Shown here: positions 50,485 through 58,984 of the stretch, one piece after another
Layout of the letters: the number at the start of each line of letters is the position of its first letter
How positions within the stretch are numbered: position 1 is the stretch's first letter
NCBI GenBank assembly: GCA_028703445.1
Contig: JAQVMW010000002.1
Span: forward strand, 1-64,000
Direction of reading: 5' to 3'
DNA from: Candidatus Peribacteraceae bacterium
GTDB lineage: Bacteria; Patescibacteriota; Gracilibacteria; Peribacterales; Peribacteraceae
DNA length: 64,000 nucleotides
The notes under the pieces: generated by a model
The model's database searches: none
Seen by the model: the letters and a program-made list of their open reading frames with translations, nothing else
What the model was told of the DNA's origin: nothing
Position numbers and translations under genes: made by a program

Positions 50485-50509
50485 GTTTACTGTGGAGGTG
50501 GTGAATTGA
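50480..50509 (+). pseudogene. Remnant: 3' end of a cyclophilin-type gene
   Basis: VTFTVEVVN-stop here against ITFTVEVAN-stop at the end of the intact gene, with synonymous changes (TTC/TTT, ACG/ACT, GAA/GAG). Only the tail is present. Confidence 0.65.
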
Positions 50510-50611
50510 GGAGGTCTGAAGCTCTCTGGAATAGGGCACTTTTGCTTTTTCCTGCGCCATATTAGGGCGTGTGGTAGGATTTCTGCGTTCCTTTCCTAAT
50601 CCTCAATATTC

Positions 50612-50641
50612 CCCGCCCGACCGTCCGGTCGTATGGGCGGG
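50612..50641. repeat. Two-step hairpin upstream of gltX
   Basis: CCCGCCC...GGGCGGG outer and GACCG-TC-CGGTC inner arms, 20 bases before ATG 50661. Possibly a transcribed leader structure or another dispersed palindrome. Confidence 0.5.
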
Positions 50642-50660
50642 CAATCCCTCATCCCTAAAA

Positions 50661-52133
50661 ATGCGCACCCGTTTCGCCCCATCCCCCACCGGCTTCCTCC
50701 ACGTGGGCGGACTGCGCACCGCACTCTTCGCCTATCTCATCGCCAAGCAGATGAAGGGACGTTTTTTGCTGCGCATCGAGGATACGGATCAGGGACGAAG
50801 CGTTGAAGGAGCAGTCGAAAACATTCTCTCTACACTCCACTGGGCAGGCTTGGATCCGGATGAAGGGGTGATGATGCGCAAAGGCATCGTCGCACAGGAG
50901 GGAACGAAGGGACCCTACATCCAGTCGGAACGCTTGGAGCTGTATCAGAAGTACGCCCGGCAGCTTTTGAAGGACGGCCACGCCTATCCCTGTTTCTGCA
51001 CACCCGAGCGGCTGACAAAGATGCGCGAAGACCAGATAGCCCGCAAACAGGCCCCCATGTATGACCGGCACTGCGCGCACCTGCCGAAGAAGGAAATTGA
51101 AGATCGTCTTGCACGCAACGAACCCCACGTGCTCCGACTCTTGGTCCCGCACGAGCGCATCTTCACCTACACCGATGAAATCCGCGGGGAAGTAACGTTT
51201 CATGGGCACACGGTGGATGATCAGGTGCTGCTGAAGAGCGACGGTTTTCCCACCTACCACCTCGCGCATGTCGTGGATGACCACCTCATGGAAATCGACC
51301 TCGTGATCCGCGGGGAGGAATGGCTCAGCTCCACCCCCAAGCACCTGCTGCTCTTCGAGCGATTGGGATGGACGCCGCCGAAGTACGCGCACGTGCCGCT
51401 GCTTTTGAACAAAGACAGGACCAAATTGAGCAAGCGTCAGCAGTCTGTGGCAGCCGAGGAGTACATCCAAAAAGGCTATTTGCCCGAGACACTCTTGAAC
51501 TTCCTCGCGCTCCTCGGATGGAATCCGGGATCGGAGCAGGAGATTTTTTCCCTTTCAGAATTGATCGAGGCGTTTTCACTGGAGCGCGTGCAGAAGGCGG
51601 GGGCGATCTTCGACCTGGCCAAATTGGACTGGCTGCAGGGCCAGTGGATTCGCAAACTTCCGCTGGCGGAATTCGCCGACCGGCTGCAGATGCTCACTGC
51701 GGAGCGCTTTCCCGAGGCCGCTCATGATGCCCGCTTCAAAGACAAGGCAGCTCTCATCCACGAACGTGTAACTTTTCTCAAGGAAGGACCCGATATGCTC
51801 ACGTTCTTCTATGTGAACCCGAAAGTTGATGTGGATCTTCTCGCCAATGGGAAACAGAAAGTCACGAAGGAGCTTCTGCCGAAAATCCTGAACGTGTTGG
51901 TGAAAACTCTGGAAAAGATTTCTGAGGATGAATGGACGGCCGATTCGCTCAAAGAAAAACTGCTCGCCTGTGCCAAGAAAGAAGAGCTCTCGCAGGGGCA
52001 ACTTCTCTGGCCGCTCCGCGTCGCTCTCACGGGCCTGCCCTACAGCCCCGGAGCATTTGAAGTGGCCGTGGCTCTCGGAAAGGACGTCTCGCTCGCGCGA
52101 TTGAAGGCGGCCAAGGCAGAAATCGAAAAATAA
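50661..52133 (+). CDS. gltX: Glutamyl-tRNA synthetase
   Basis: 490 residues, class I. FAPSPTGFLHVGGLRTALFAYLIAKQ holds the HIGH-type motif, LLRIEDTDQ follows, PTYHLAHVVDDHLMEIDLVIRGEEWLSSTPKHLLLF is typical, and KLSKRQ is the KMSKS-type loop. The C-terminal anticodon-binding helical region is complete. ATG 50661 is used, since the upstream frame covers a palindrome. Confidence 0.93.
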   Translation: MRTRFAPSPTGFLHVGGLRTALFAYLIAKQMKGRFLLRIEDTDQGRSVEGAVENILSTLHWAGLDPDEGVMMRKGIVAQEGTKGPYIQSERLELYQKYARQLLKDGHAYPCFCTPERLTKMREDQIARKQAPMYDRHCAHLPKKEIEDRLARNEPHVLRLLVPHERIFTYTDEIRGEVTFHGHTVDDQVLLKSDGFPTYHLAHVVDDHLMEIDLVIRGEEWLSSTPKHLLLFERLGWTPPKYAHVPLLLNKDRTKLSKRQQSVAAEEYIQKGYLPETLLNFLALLGWNPGSEQEIFSLSELIEAFSLERVQKAGAIFDLAKLDWLQGQWIRKLPLAEFADRLQMLTAERFPEAAHDARFKDKAALIHERVTFLKEGPDMLTFFYVNPKVDVDLLANGKQKVTKELLPKILNVLVKTLEKISEDEWTADSLKEKLLACAKKEELSQGQLLWPLRVALTGLPYSPGAFEVAVALGKDVSLARLKAAKAEIEK

Positions 52134-52152
52134 CAAAACAGAAACAATGTAC

Positions 52153-52368
52153 AGACGTCCCGTCGGGACGTCTCAAAAAACAGAAAACAGCACTCGTTGG
52201 GGTTCCGCCGCCACGGGGGGTGAAGGGGAAGGCCATGTCCGCGAAGCGGCCGACGAGACGAGCCGAAGCCTTGGAGGCGAGGCGAGGAGGCACATGGCCG
52301 GGGGAGGGGTGGTTGGCGGCGGTGCGCTTCTCTTTGCTTCTTTCTCTTGTCGGGTAGACAAGAGAAAG
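52153..52368. repeat. Cluster of palindromes and a large imperfect inverted repeat
   Basis: AGACGTCCCG-T-CGGGACGTCT (52153-52173); a 118-base structure with CCGCCGCC/GGCGGCGG outer and GGCCATGT/ACATGGCC inner arms (52205-52322); and CTTTCTCTTGTC-GGGTA-GACAAGAGAAAG (52340-52368). No gene in 52134-52446. Confidence 0.65.
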
Positions 52369-52446
52369 AAAAGAATCTTCGGGCATCTCCCTTCAGATAG
52401 AGAAACAGGATTCATGCTAAGATCCCCCTGACTTCCCCTCTATCCC

Positions 52447-52911
52447 ATGCCCGAAACCGCCGATCTCGAAATCGAACTCAGGACAGAACAGAACCGGGCC
52501 ATCATCACCGGCAAGACATCGGTGCCGTTCCGCACGTTCGTCGGCCTCGTGCTCCAGCGCAAAGTTTTTCAGCTCTTCAAGCAGTGGGATAAGGAACCCG
52601 TGATCCTCTCGAGCGAACTCCTGACGCAGCTCGCCAGCGCCCCGCAAGACAGCCAGGAAAACCGCGCGCATCTCATCATCGTCACCTTGGGCGTGGGAAC
52701 GCTCTTCGGCATCTTCGTCTTTTCGTTGGGACAGGTGGTGCTCTCTGTCCTGGGCTATGAATTGGGTTCCTCTGACCTCATGCTCATTGCTGGAGGATTG
52801 GTCTGTCTGGCCGTGCTCACCGTGGCCCTCGCGCGCCTGCAAAAGCTGGCCCGCGCACAGCGCATCGCGGACGTCATGGAACGCACAGCCTCGTTCCTCT
52901 CCAAGAAATAA
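52447..52911 (+). CDS. Hypothetical two-helix membrane protein
   Basis: 154 residues: a soluble N-terminal half and two membrane segments (LIIVTLGVGTLFGIFVFSLGQVVLSV and LMLIAGGLVCLAVLTVALARL), then a basic C-terminus. No family recognised. It stands alone between repeat-rich gaps. Confidence 0.55.
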   Translation: MPETADLEIELRTEQNRAIITGKTSVPFRTFVGLVLQRKVFQLFKQWDKEPVILSSELLTQLASAPQDSQENRAHLIIVTLGVGTLFGIFVFSLGQVVLSVLGYELGSSDLMLIAGGLVCLAVLTVALARLQKLARAQRIADVMERTASFLSKK

Positions 52912-52989
52912 CTGCAGGAGAGGCATAAATGTCTGAATCGGACACTCTTTTTACATAAAAAACAGAAACAATTCACATAACAAACAATG

Positions 52990-53198
52990 CACAAACAAAA
53001 CCGGTTGGAAGGGAGGGACGGAAGTGGGGGGAAACCCGTCAAAGATCCCGAGCGAAGCCGAGGGACAGGTTTCCCACCTAAGCTTGGCCGTTAGGAGGGT
53101 AAAGGGGGTGTCGGGGAGCTTAGGGAACCCTTCGGCTTCGCTCAGGGCGAGCCGAACAAGGTGCCCTAAGTCCCCTGACGAAAGAAACAGATTCATAC
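52990..53198. repeat. Dispersed structured element A, copy 2, with two nested palindromes
   Basis: Same element as 24888-25044 but with a 27-base net insertion inside the first hairpin loop (about 53038-53069) and a 24-base insertion (about 53129-53152), both of the GCCGAAGGG family. The G-quadruplex motif (53097-53125) and the long hairpin are kept. Copy 1 shows the empty sites. Confidence 0.8.
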
Positions 53199-53303
53199 AT
53201 CCTTCAATGAGGGGATCTTCACTCCTTGCCGCCCTGACAAGAGAAAGAAGAAGGGAAGAAACTCAGAAAACGATCATTCCCCTTTCTGTACACTGTATCC
53301 GTT

Positions 53304-54221
53304 ATGCAGATCCAGGAACTCATCCCCCTCGGACCCAAAACAACCATGCGCATCGGCGGCAGCGCGCGGTACTACGCGGAACTGCAGACGCAGCGGGACT
53401 GTGAAGAAGCTTGGCAATTCGCGCAAAGTAAAGGAATCCCGATGATCGTTCTGGGTGCCGGTTCCAACACGATCTTTGCGGATGGGCTCATCGAGGCACT
53501 CGTCGTGCACATACTGGCGTCTTCCATCGAAGTGAGCGGGAACACCGTGCGCGTGGAAGCCGGAGCATCCCTCGCCACCGTCGTGACACACCTCGCCAAG
53601 CGCGGATTGGATCTCTCGCCCTTGACCGGCATTCCGGGAACCGTGGGAGGCGCGATCTTCGGCAACGCCGGACAGGGCCCGCAGGGCACGTGGATTGACC
53701 ATTTCGTGCAGACCGTAACCGTTTTTCTTGCAGGGGAATGGAAAACGCTCTCCCGTGAAGAGTGCGGGTTTGCTTACAGAGAAAGCATTTTCAAACATTG
53801 GTCAAACCTCCCTCTCCCATCGGGGGAGGGAGCGAGGGTGGGGGGAATTTTTCGCTGTCCACTCATTTGGAAAGCGACGCTTTCTGTACCTTCGCGCAAA
53901 GCAGGAGAAATTGAACAGGATATTGGCGCGCTGCTCAAAAAACGTTCCGTCGCTCAACCCTTCACACGCACAGCCGGTTCTTGCTTCAAGGCGTTGTCCG
54001 ATGGCACGCCCGCATGGAAGGTGATCGAAGCAGCCGGCCTCAAGGGATGCAAAGTGGGCGACTTGCAGGTGAGTGACCGGCACGCGAACTTCCTCGTCAA
54101 TGCGGGGGACGGGACATTCGCCGACGCTCGCACGTTGATCGAAACGATCCGCGAACGCACGCAGACACCACTGAAATTGGAGATGCGCCTCATCGGGGAA
54201 TCCGGTTCACCGTCGGAGTAG
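53304..54221 (+). CDS. murB: UDP-N-acetylenolpyruvoylglucosamine reductase, MurB, with repeat insertion
   Basis: 305 residues. The FAD domain has TTMRIGGSARYYAEL, VLGAGSNTIFADG and GLDLSPLTGIPGTVGGAIFGNAGQGPQG; the C-terminal substrate domain has GSCFKALSDGTPAWKVIEAAGLKG and VSDRHANFLVN. After FAYRESIFKH, about 20 residues (LPLPSGEGARVGG) come from a CCCTCTCCC palindrome at 53807-53846, in frame. It makes UDP-MurNAc for the wall. Confidence 0.87.
   Translation: MQIQELIPLGPKTTMRIGGSARYYAELQTQRDCEEAWQFAQSKGIPMIVLGAGSNTIFADGLIEALVVHILASSIEVSGNTVRVEAGASLATVVTHLAKRGLDLSPLTGIPGTVGGAIFGNAGQGPQGTWIDHFVQTVTVFLAGEWKTLSREECGFAYRESIFKHWSNLPLPSGEGARVGGIFRCPLIWKATLSVPSRKAGEIEQDIGALLKKRSVAQPFTRTAGSCFKALSDGTPAWKVIEAAGLKGCKVGDLQVSDRHANFLVNAGDGTFADARTLIETIRERTQTPLKLEMRLIGESGSPSE
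53807..53846. repeat. In-frame CCCTCTCCC-type palindrome inside murB
   Basis: CCTCCCTCTCCC-ATC-GGGGGAGGG followed by GAGGGTGGGGGG. Third intragenic copy in the window with the reading frame kept open. Confidence 0.8.
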
Positions 54222-54303
54222 GCACCGAAGCCATGATCGACGCTCACAGAAAAACCTGTGACTCCCTCAGCGCATGAAAAAGCCCGCAGATCTCTTGAGC
54301 ATG

Positions 54304-54684
54304 TCAATCGAAAGTTGGCCACTGTCTGTTGTCTCGCATGGCCTCCTGAGCCTGCTTCTGAACTTTCTGAGCCTCCAGTCGGATTCTCTGCGAGAGAACC
54401 GCAGCGTCGTACCAGTTGAAACTCAGTTCCGGATTGTCCGCGAAGCGACCGAGTTGACGGAGCGCCTCGGCGCGGCTCTCATTGTCATAGAGAAATATAT
54501 AGAGTTCGCTTTCCTTCCTGAGACCAAGAATATTGACATCCGAAGAACCGAAGCGGGATCCGAGAAGAGGAAACGGGGAATTTTCGGAGAGAGGGGAATT
54601 TATCATAAGAAAAGCATCCTCTTCCTCACTCCAGTGTGGGTCAATACCGTACGGACAAAAAACGGGTGAACGCAGAATCCTCAT
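54304..54684 (-). CDS. Hypothetical protein
   Basis: 126 residues from ATG 54684 (TTG 54696 is also in frame). It has an N-terminal compact part (GIDPHWSEEEDAFLMINSP) and a C-terminal Gln/Ala-rich helix (RIRLEAQKVQKQAQEAMRDN). No family recognised. It converges with murB. Confidence 0.5.
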   Translation of the reverse strand: MRILRSPVFCPYGIDPHWSEEEDAFLMINSPLSENSPFPLLGSRFGSSDVNILGLRKESELYIFLYDNESRAEALRQLGRFADNPELSFNWYDAAVLSQRIRLEAQKVQKQAQEAMRDNRQWPTFD

Positions 54685-54806
54685 ACCAAGTTGCAATTAA
54701 AATGATAGGAATAACGGCGTAGCAAACCGCATCTGGAAGCGAAAATTACGAAAATCCAAATAGCATTTAAATTGCGAAGCCGTATCACTTTACGAAAGTC
54801 AAAAAT

Positions 54807-55697
54807 TCAGAACGGCAGATCTTCGACTTTCACCTCCGAGGCATACTGGATCTCGGGGATATCCGCGGAAGAGACACCGACCGACGCATCCGACGGAACG
54901 GGACCAGATTCATGGGAAGCGCCGCTGCCACGTCGGTCGCGACTGACGTGGCGCTGCGCGCTCGTCTCCACGGTTTCAAGCGCTGCGGCGTTGCGCACGC
55001 CCAGGAACGCGCACTGATCGGCAACGATCTCGGTGGTCGTACGTTTTTGGCCCTGATTTGTCTCCCAGCTCCTCGTTTGCACGCGGCCCGAGACGAAGAC
55101 GCGGCTGCCCTTGCGGACGACCTTGCCCACTTCTTCGGCGAGCGCCCCCCAGATCACGACATTGTGGAACTCCGCGCGCTCCTTGACTTCGCCGGTGGAA
55201 CGCTCCTTCCAGCGGTCGTTGGTCGCCACCCCCAGCGTGAGCACCTGTTTGCCGCCGGTCGTCGTGCGGATTTCCGGATCGCGCGTGACGTTGCCGACGA
55301 TGTCGGCGCGGTTCACCGCAGCCAGCGTAAGCTTGGCGCCTTCGGGCGTCGGCTGCTGCCCATCCTTCGGATCGAGCAGGATCATGTCGAGCGCCACGAT
55401 TTTGGTCTTGCTGCGCTTCTCGTGGGTGGTCTGGTCCTCCCAGGAATCCGTCTGCAGTCGCCCGCCGATGAAGATCTGCGAACCCGGACGGACATACTGG
55501 CCGGCGAAATCCGCCATGGAACCCCAGAGCGTCACGGTGTGGAACGCGCGTCCCTGCAGCGCCTCCCCTTTCTCGGACTGAAAGGAATAGGGCACGACCA
55601 GATTCAAATCGACGACACTCGTCCCGCCGGGGGTCTGCCGGATCTCAACGGATTGCGTCTGGTAGCCGATGATGTGCACACGATTGAGAGAAAACAT
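54807..55697 (-). CDS. ssb: Single-stranded DNA-binding protein with two OB folds
   Basis: 296 residues from ATG 55697. Two SSB OB folds in tandem: residues 1-110 (MFSLNRVHIIGY, FHTVTLWGSMADFAGQYVRPGSQIFIGGRL) and about 120-235 (VNRADIVGNVTRDPEIRTT, FHNVVIWGALAEEVGKVVRKGSRVFVSGRVQTRSW). An acidic tail ends in VEDLPF, the partner-binding tip. Most bacterial SSBs have one OB fold per chain; two-fold chains are known from Deinococcus-Thermus. The frame beyond ATG 55697 is not SSB-like. Confidence 0.9.
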   Translation of the reverse strand: MFSLNRVHIIGYQTQSVEIRQTPGGTSVVDLNLVVPYSFQSEKGEALQGRAFHTVTLWGSMADFAGQYVRPGSQIFIGGRLQTDSWEDQTTHEKRSKTKIVALDMILLDPKDGQQPTPEGAKLTLAAVNRADIVGNVTRDPEIRTTTGGKQVLTLGVATNDRWKERSTGEVKERAEFHNVVIWGALAEEVGKVVRKGSRVFVSGRVQTRSWETNQGQKRTTTEIVADQCAFLGVRNAAALETVETSAQRHVSRDRRGSGASHESGPVPSDASVGVSSADIPEIQYASEVKVEDLPF

Positions 55698-55887
55698 GCT
55701 TTGAGAGAGAAACAGAAATAAAGGAGGCCACGTACTGCCGTGGAAGGGGAAGGTACACCAGCGAAGAGACGGTGCAAACGAATGGAGTTGAACAATCACA
55801 GAGTCTCATTCCAAATGACTATCGCCGTTTCTCGAATCCCTTCGTCCTTCGTCCTCCTCCCTCCTAACCCTCATCCTAACCCTAACG

Positions 55888-55896
55888 TGGTACGAT
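55888..55896 (+). promoter_or_regulatory. Extended -10 promoter of the secreted-protein operon
   Basis: TGG-TACGAT ends 10 bases before ATG 55907. A CCTAACCC/CCTAACCCTAACG simple repeat lies just upstream in place of a -35 box. Confidence 0.45.
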
Positions 55897-55906
55897 ACCG
55901 GCCACA

Positions 55907-58900
55907 ATGCATGTGCGCTTGAAAATCCCCCTCCTCATTGTGGCAGGTCTGCTGCTGGCGACCGCTCTCCTTGCACGTACTGCAAGCGCCATCACAATCG
56001 ACGAACCCGTAGATTTCACCGCCGTGCAGCAGAATGTGGGCGAAGTGCGGGGGGATCTCGAAAGCGCCCAGTGCGGCGGGTGGGATTTCAACCAGCATGT
56101 GCAAGAAAAGATCCCTACGGTCATGGGCGCTCCCGGTCGTAAGGGCATTGTCATGGACAATGACAAACTGATGCCGGAAGTGGCGGCGGCAGGCCTCGCG
56201 AAGCGCAACGAAACGACCGGAGCACTGGAAGATGGCTTTGTTTTCCCAAGGTCGGGTCTGGCAACCGGCTGGTCCACGGTGTGCCGTGTGAACGAATGTG
56301 GGAACAGTTATCCCTACATTCGTGAGTGTCCGACGGAACCGCCCTGCAGAAATCCGGATGAATGCCGGCAGCTGTGCGCCGACCTCAATGCCTGGCAACG
56401 ACGCCATCAGTCCTGCACTGCCGAAGAGTGGGACGCCGACGGCAACTTGATACTCTTCGAGACCATGGAAGATACCAGCCCGTGTCGCAACGTTGATAAC
56501 GGCGACTGGTGCCAACCGGGCGATGAAGGGTGGGTGGCCGTGGATATCATCCTGCAAGACATGTTTCCCAATGCGGATGTGTTGTGCCATGTGGATGAAA
56601 TGCTCTACTGCTGCTCCAATGGGATCGTGGACGATCGCGAGAACGATCCTGAACGCAACTGCATCAACTGCAACGGAGACGGCCTCCCTGACCGCAATAA
56701 CCCGGGGTTCGACTTCAATGGCGAAGTGCCGGCGGATCTCGACAAGACAGGATGCCGCAAAGGCAAGAACGCCCCCAACAGCCGGGAGTACGTATCGATC
56801 TATCGACGTTACCTTGTCAGCTATAACCGCGATGCGGTACCCGCCGTGCCGCGAGATGACACCGAGCGACACGATGTGCCGGTTGATTGCTACTGCCGGT
56901 ACGAGGAATTCGATCCGAAGCTTCGCCGCACCAATCCCCCGGATTACCGCTGCGTGATCATGTTGGAAGAGGAGGAGAAACGATTTAAGAAGATGAAGGA
57001 AACGCAACTCGGCAAGGGGAAGTACGGCCAGAATTCCAATCTGCCGGACCCCGCATACAAGCACGATGCCGCTCGAGACACGCGCAAGGATTTGTGGGTG
57101 AATAACTTCAGCGACGCTTTTTCTCTTTTGAATGGCAAGAAAATCCAGGAATCACCCAAAGACAATCTCTTTCCGCTCCTGCAGCTGGACAATACCGACA
57201 TCATGCCCACGGCTCAGTTGGACCAAGGGCGGCCGTTTTCAAGCGGCAGCTTGATCCGCTCCACGGACGACTCGGTGAACACGTACAATCCTGGCCGTCG
57301 CGTGATCACGGAATGGTGGCAGGAACAACAGACGCAGGCCCACAAACTCTTCACGTCTTCCGTTCTCCGTCTCATTCTGCCGACCCCGGTTTCCGTGGGA
57401 CTGAACCTGTCAGATCCGTTCCTGACTCCACGGAGCTCCAGTTCGCAGAACGCGCGACCGGCCAATCAGCAAATCATCGACATCCAGATCCGCTCCTCGC
57501 CCGAAGATCTGCTCTCCGAAGTGAGCGCCTACCTGCAGAATGGATTGCTCATCCACGTGCGGGAGGAGCCTGTGCCGCTCGTCGTTCCGCTTGCCTCGCC
57601 CGTGGAATTGCGCGCGCTCGCGCAAGGCTGGAAGCGTTGGGGCGAGGAGCAGGAAGGTGAAGCGAAAACGAAAGCGGAGATGGCCGCGCAGAAGCTCGAG
57701 AGTTACGCGGAGCGTATTGATCAGGTGCGCGCGCTCAGAGGGGAATTGGCCAAATACATCGGGCGGCTGCTCACCTACCAGAGCACGATGATGCGTGCGA
57801 TCGGCGAGTGGCTGACCGAAAATCTGGAAGCCTGGGAACGCTACGCCGCCGTTCGGCAGCAGAGTCTCGACCTCAAGCCGAAGTGGGAAAAAATCCAACA
57901 GAACTATCGCGTCTTTCACGACCGGACGAACATGCCCTGGTGCCGCAATGATCGTTTCACGACACCCACCTACTCCTTTCTCGACAATTGGATGCCAGGA
58001 CCAGCCGACCCGCGCGATCTCATGTTGAACATCGATGATCCTCCGGCCAACGATCTTGAGGAGGAAAAACTCCCGCGTCTGTCGGTCAAAATGCTTCCGG
58101 ATCTCGTGTACGACTTCACTGCCCTGCGGGTCTCTACGGGGACTGTCCTGCTGCCCATCCTGACCCCCATCCAGATCCGGCTCAAGCAATCCCTCTTCGA
58201 CCCGCCCGCTTATTATGAGGATCTCGCACAAGTTTCGGAGCAGCTGGAAGAGCTGAGTAATTTGCCGGATCTCCCTCCCGTGCCATCCATCTACCAGGAA
58301 GTCCTGGATACCCTCTTCCCGACGAAAGTCCTTCACCTGTCCTCCCCTTCCAAAGTCAATCCGGCCATTGCGGATCTGCCGCCGGAAATAGAGAAAGTGA
58401 TGGACCGCATTTCGAAGATCATCACGGAAATGGATGAGACGTATAAGGAATTCTGGGAAAGCATCGTAGAGTATCCGGAGAAGGATATTCCGGACAAAAA
58501 GTGGGACTGCCAGAATTTGGATGTGATGCCGTGCATTCACACCGAAATGGACCTGCTGGAACGCTTTACCCGTATCGGAGCCCGCCCTGCCGTTCAATTG
58601 TGGGAGGACGTGGAATCTCGTGGCCCGTTGCGAACGGCTGCGCTCAAAGATGCGACGGCGGCGACGGCGCTTCCGAGTGTGAATCTCGTTCCCCCGACCG
58701 CCGTACCGCTCTGCCCGCGCGAGGACTGGGCATGTCAGGTCCTCAATGTTGAAAAGACATTCGCGCGCGAGGGCTGGCGCGTGGAAGGAGTGAAGGAGGA
58801 CACGGGAAAAGAAGACCTCGTAAAACTTCGCAACCGGCTGAGGCAGGAAACGATCCCCGGCAATAGCAGTAGCTCCTTTCCCTACACCGTCACGCCGGAT

Positions 58901-58981
58901 GACATGCTGCCGTCCTTCAACCTCCCCTCCCCCATCACGCTTCCGACCACCCGCTTCCAGCAGAACAGCGCTTCCCCGTAA
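55907..58981 (+). CDS. Large Cys-rich secreted protein, family unknown (operon gene 1)
   Basis: 1024 residues with a signal peptide (IPLLIVAGLLLATALLARTASA). The first third is Cys-rich (CRVNECGNSYPYIRECPTEPPC, DECRQLC, LYCCSNGIVDD) with a Ca-binding-like NGDGLPDRNNPG stretch. The middle has a long helical, coiled-coil-like part (about residues 540-680) and the last third is Pro/Leu-rich. No known domain recognised. Next gene starts 3 bases after the stop. It is probably a surface or cell-envelope structural protein, by inference only. Confidence 0.65.
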   Translation: MHVRLKIPLLIVAGLLLATALLARTASAITIDEPVDFTAVQQNVGEVRGDLESAQCGGWDFNQHVQEKIPTVMGAPGRKGIVMDNDKLMPEVAAAGLAKRNETTGALEDGFVFPRSGLATGWSTVCRVNECGNSYPYIRECPTEPPCRNPDECRQLCADLNAWQRRHQSCTAEEWDADGNLILFETMEDTSPCRNVDNGDWCQPGDEGWVAVDIILQDMFPNADVLCHVDEMLYCCSNGIVDDRENDPERNCINCNGDGLPDRNNPGFDFNGEVPADLDKTGCRKGKNAPNSREYVSIYRRYLVSYNRDAVPAVPRDDTERHDVPVDCYCRYEEFDPKLRRTNPPDYRCVIMLEEEEKRFKKMKETQLGKGKYGQNSNLPDPAYKHDAARDTRKDLWVNNFSDAFSLLNGKKIQESPKDNLFPLLQLDNTDIMPTAQLDQGRPFSSGSLIRSTDDSVNTYNPGRRVITEWWQEQQTQAHKLFTSSVLRLILPTPVSVGLNLSDPFLTPRSSSSQNARPANQQIIDIQIRSSPEDLLSEVSAYLQNGLLIHVREEPVPLVVPLASPVELRALAQGWKRWGEEQEGEAKTKAEMAAQKLESYAERIDQVRALRGELAKYIGRLLTYQSTMMRAIGEWLTENLEAWERYAAVRQQSLDLKPKWEKIQQNYRVFHDRTNMPWCRNDRFTTPTYSFLDNWMPGPADPRDLMLNIDDPPANDLEEEKLPRLSVKMLPDLVYDFTALRVSTGTVLLPILTPIQIRLKQSLFDPPAYYEDLAQVSEQLEELSNLPDLPPVPSIYQEVLDTLFPTKVLHLSSPSKVNPAIADLPPEIEKVMDRISKIITEMDETYKEFWESIVEYPEKDIPDKKWDCQNLDVMPCIHTEMDLLERFTRIGARPAVQLWEDVESRGPLRTAALKDATAATALPSVNLVPPTAVPLCPREDWACQVLNVEKTFAREGWRVEGVKEDTGKEDLVKLRNRLRQETIPGNSSSSFPYTVTPDDMLPSFNLPSPITLPTTRFQQNSASP

Positions 58982-58984
58982 ACG

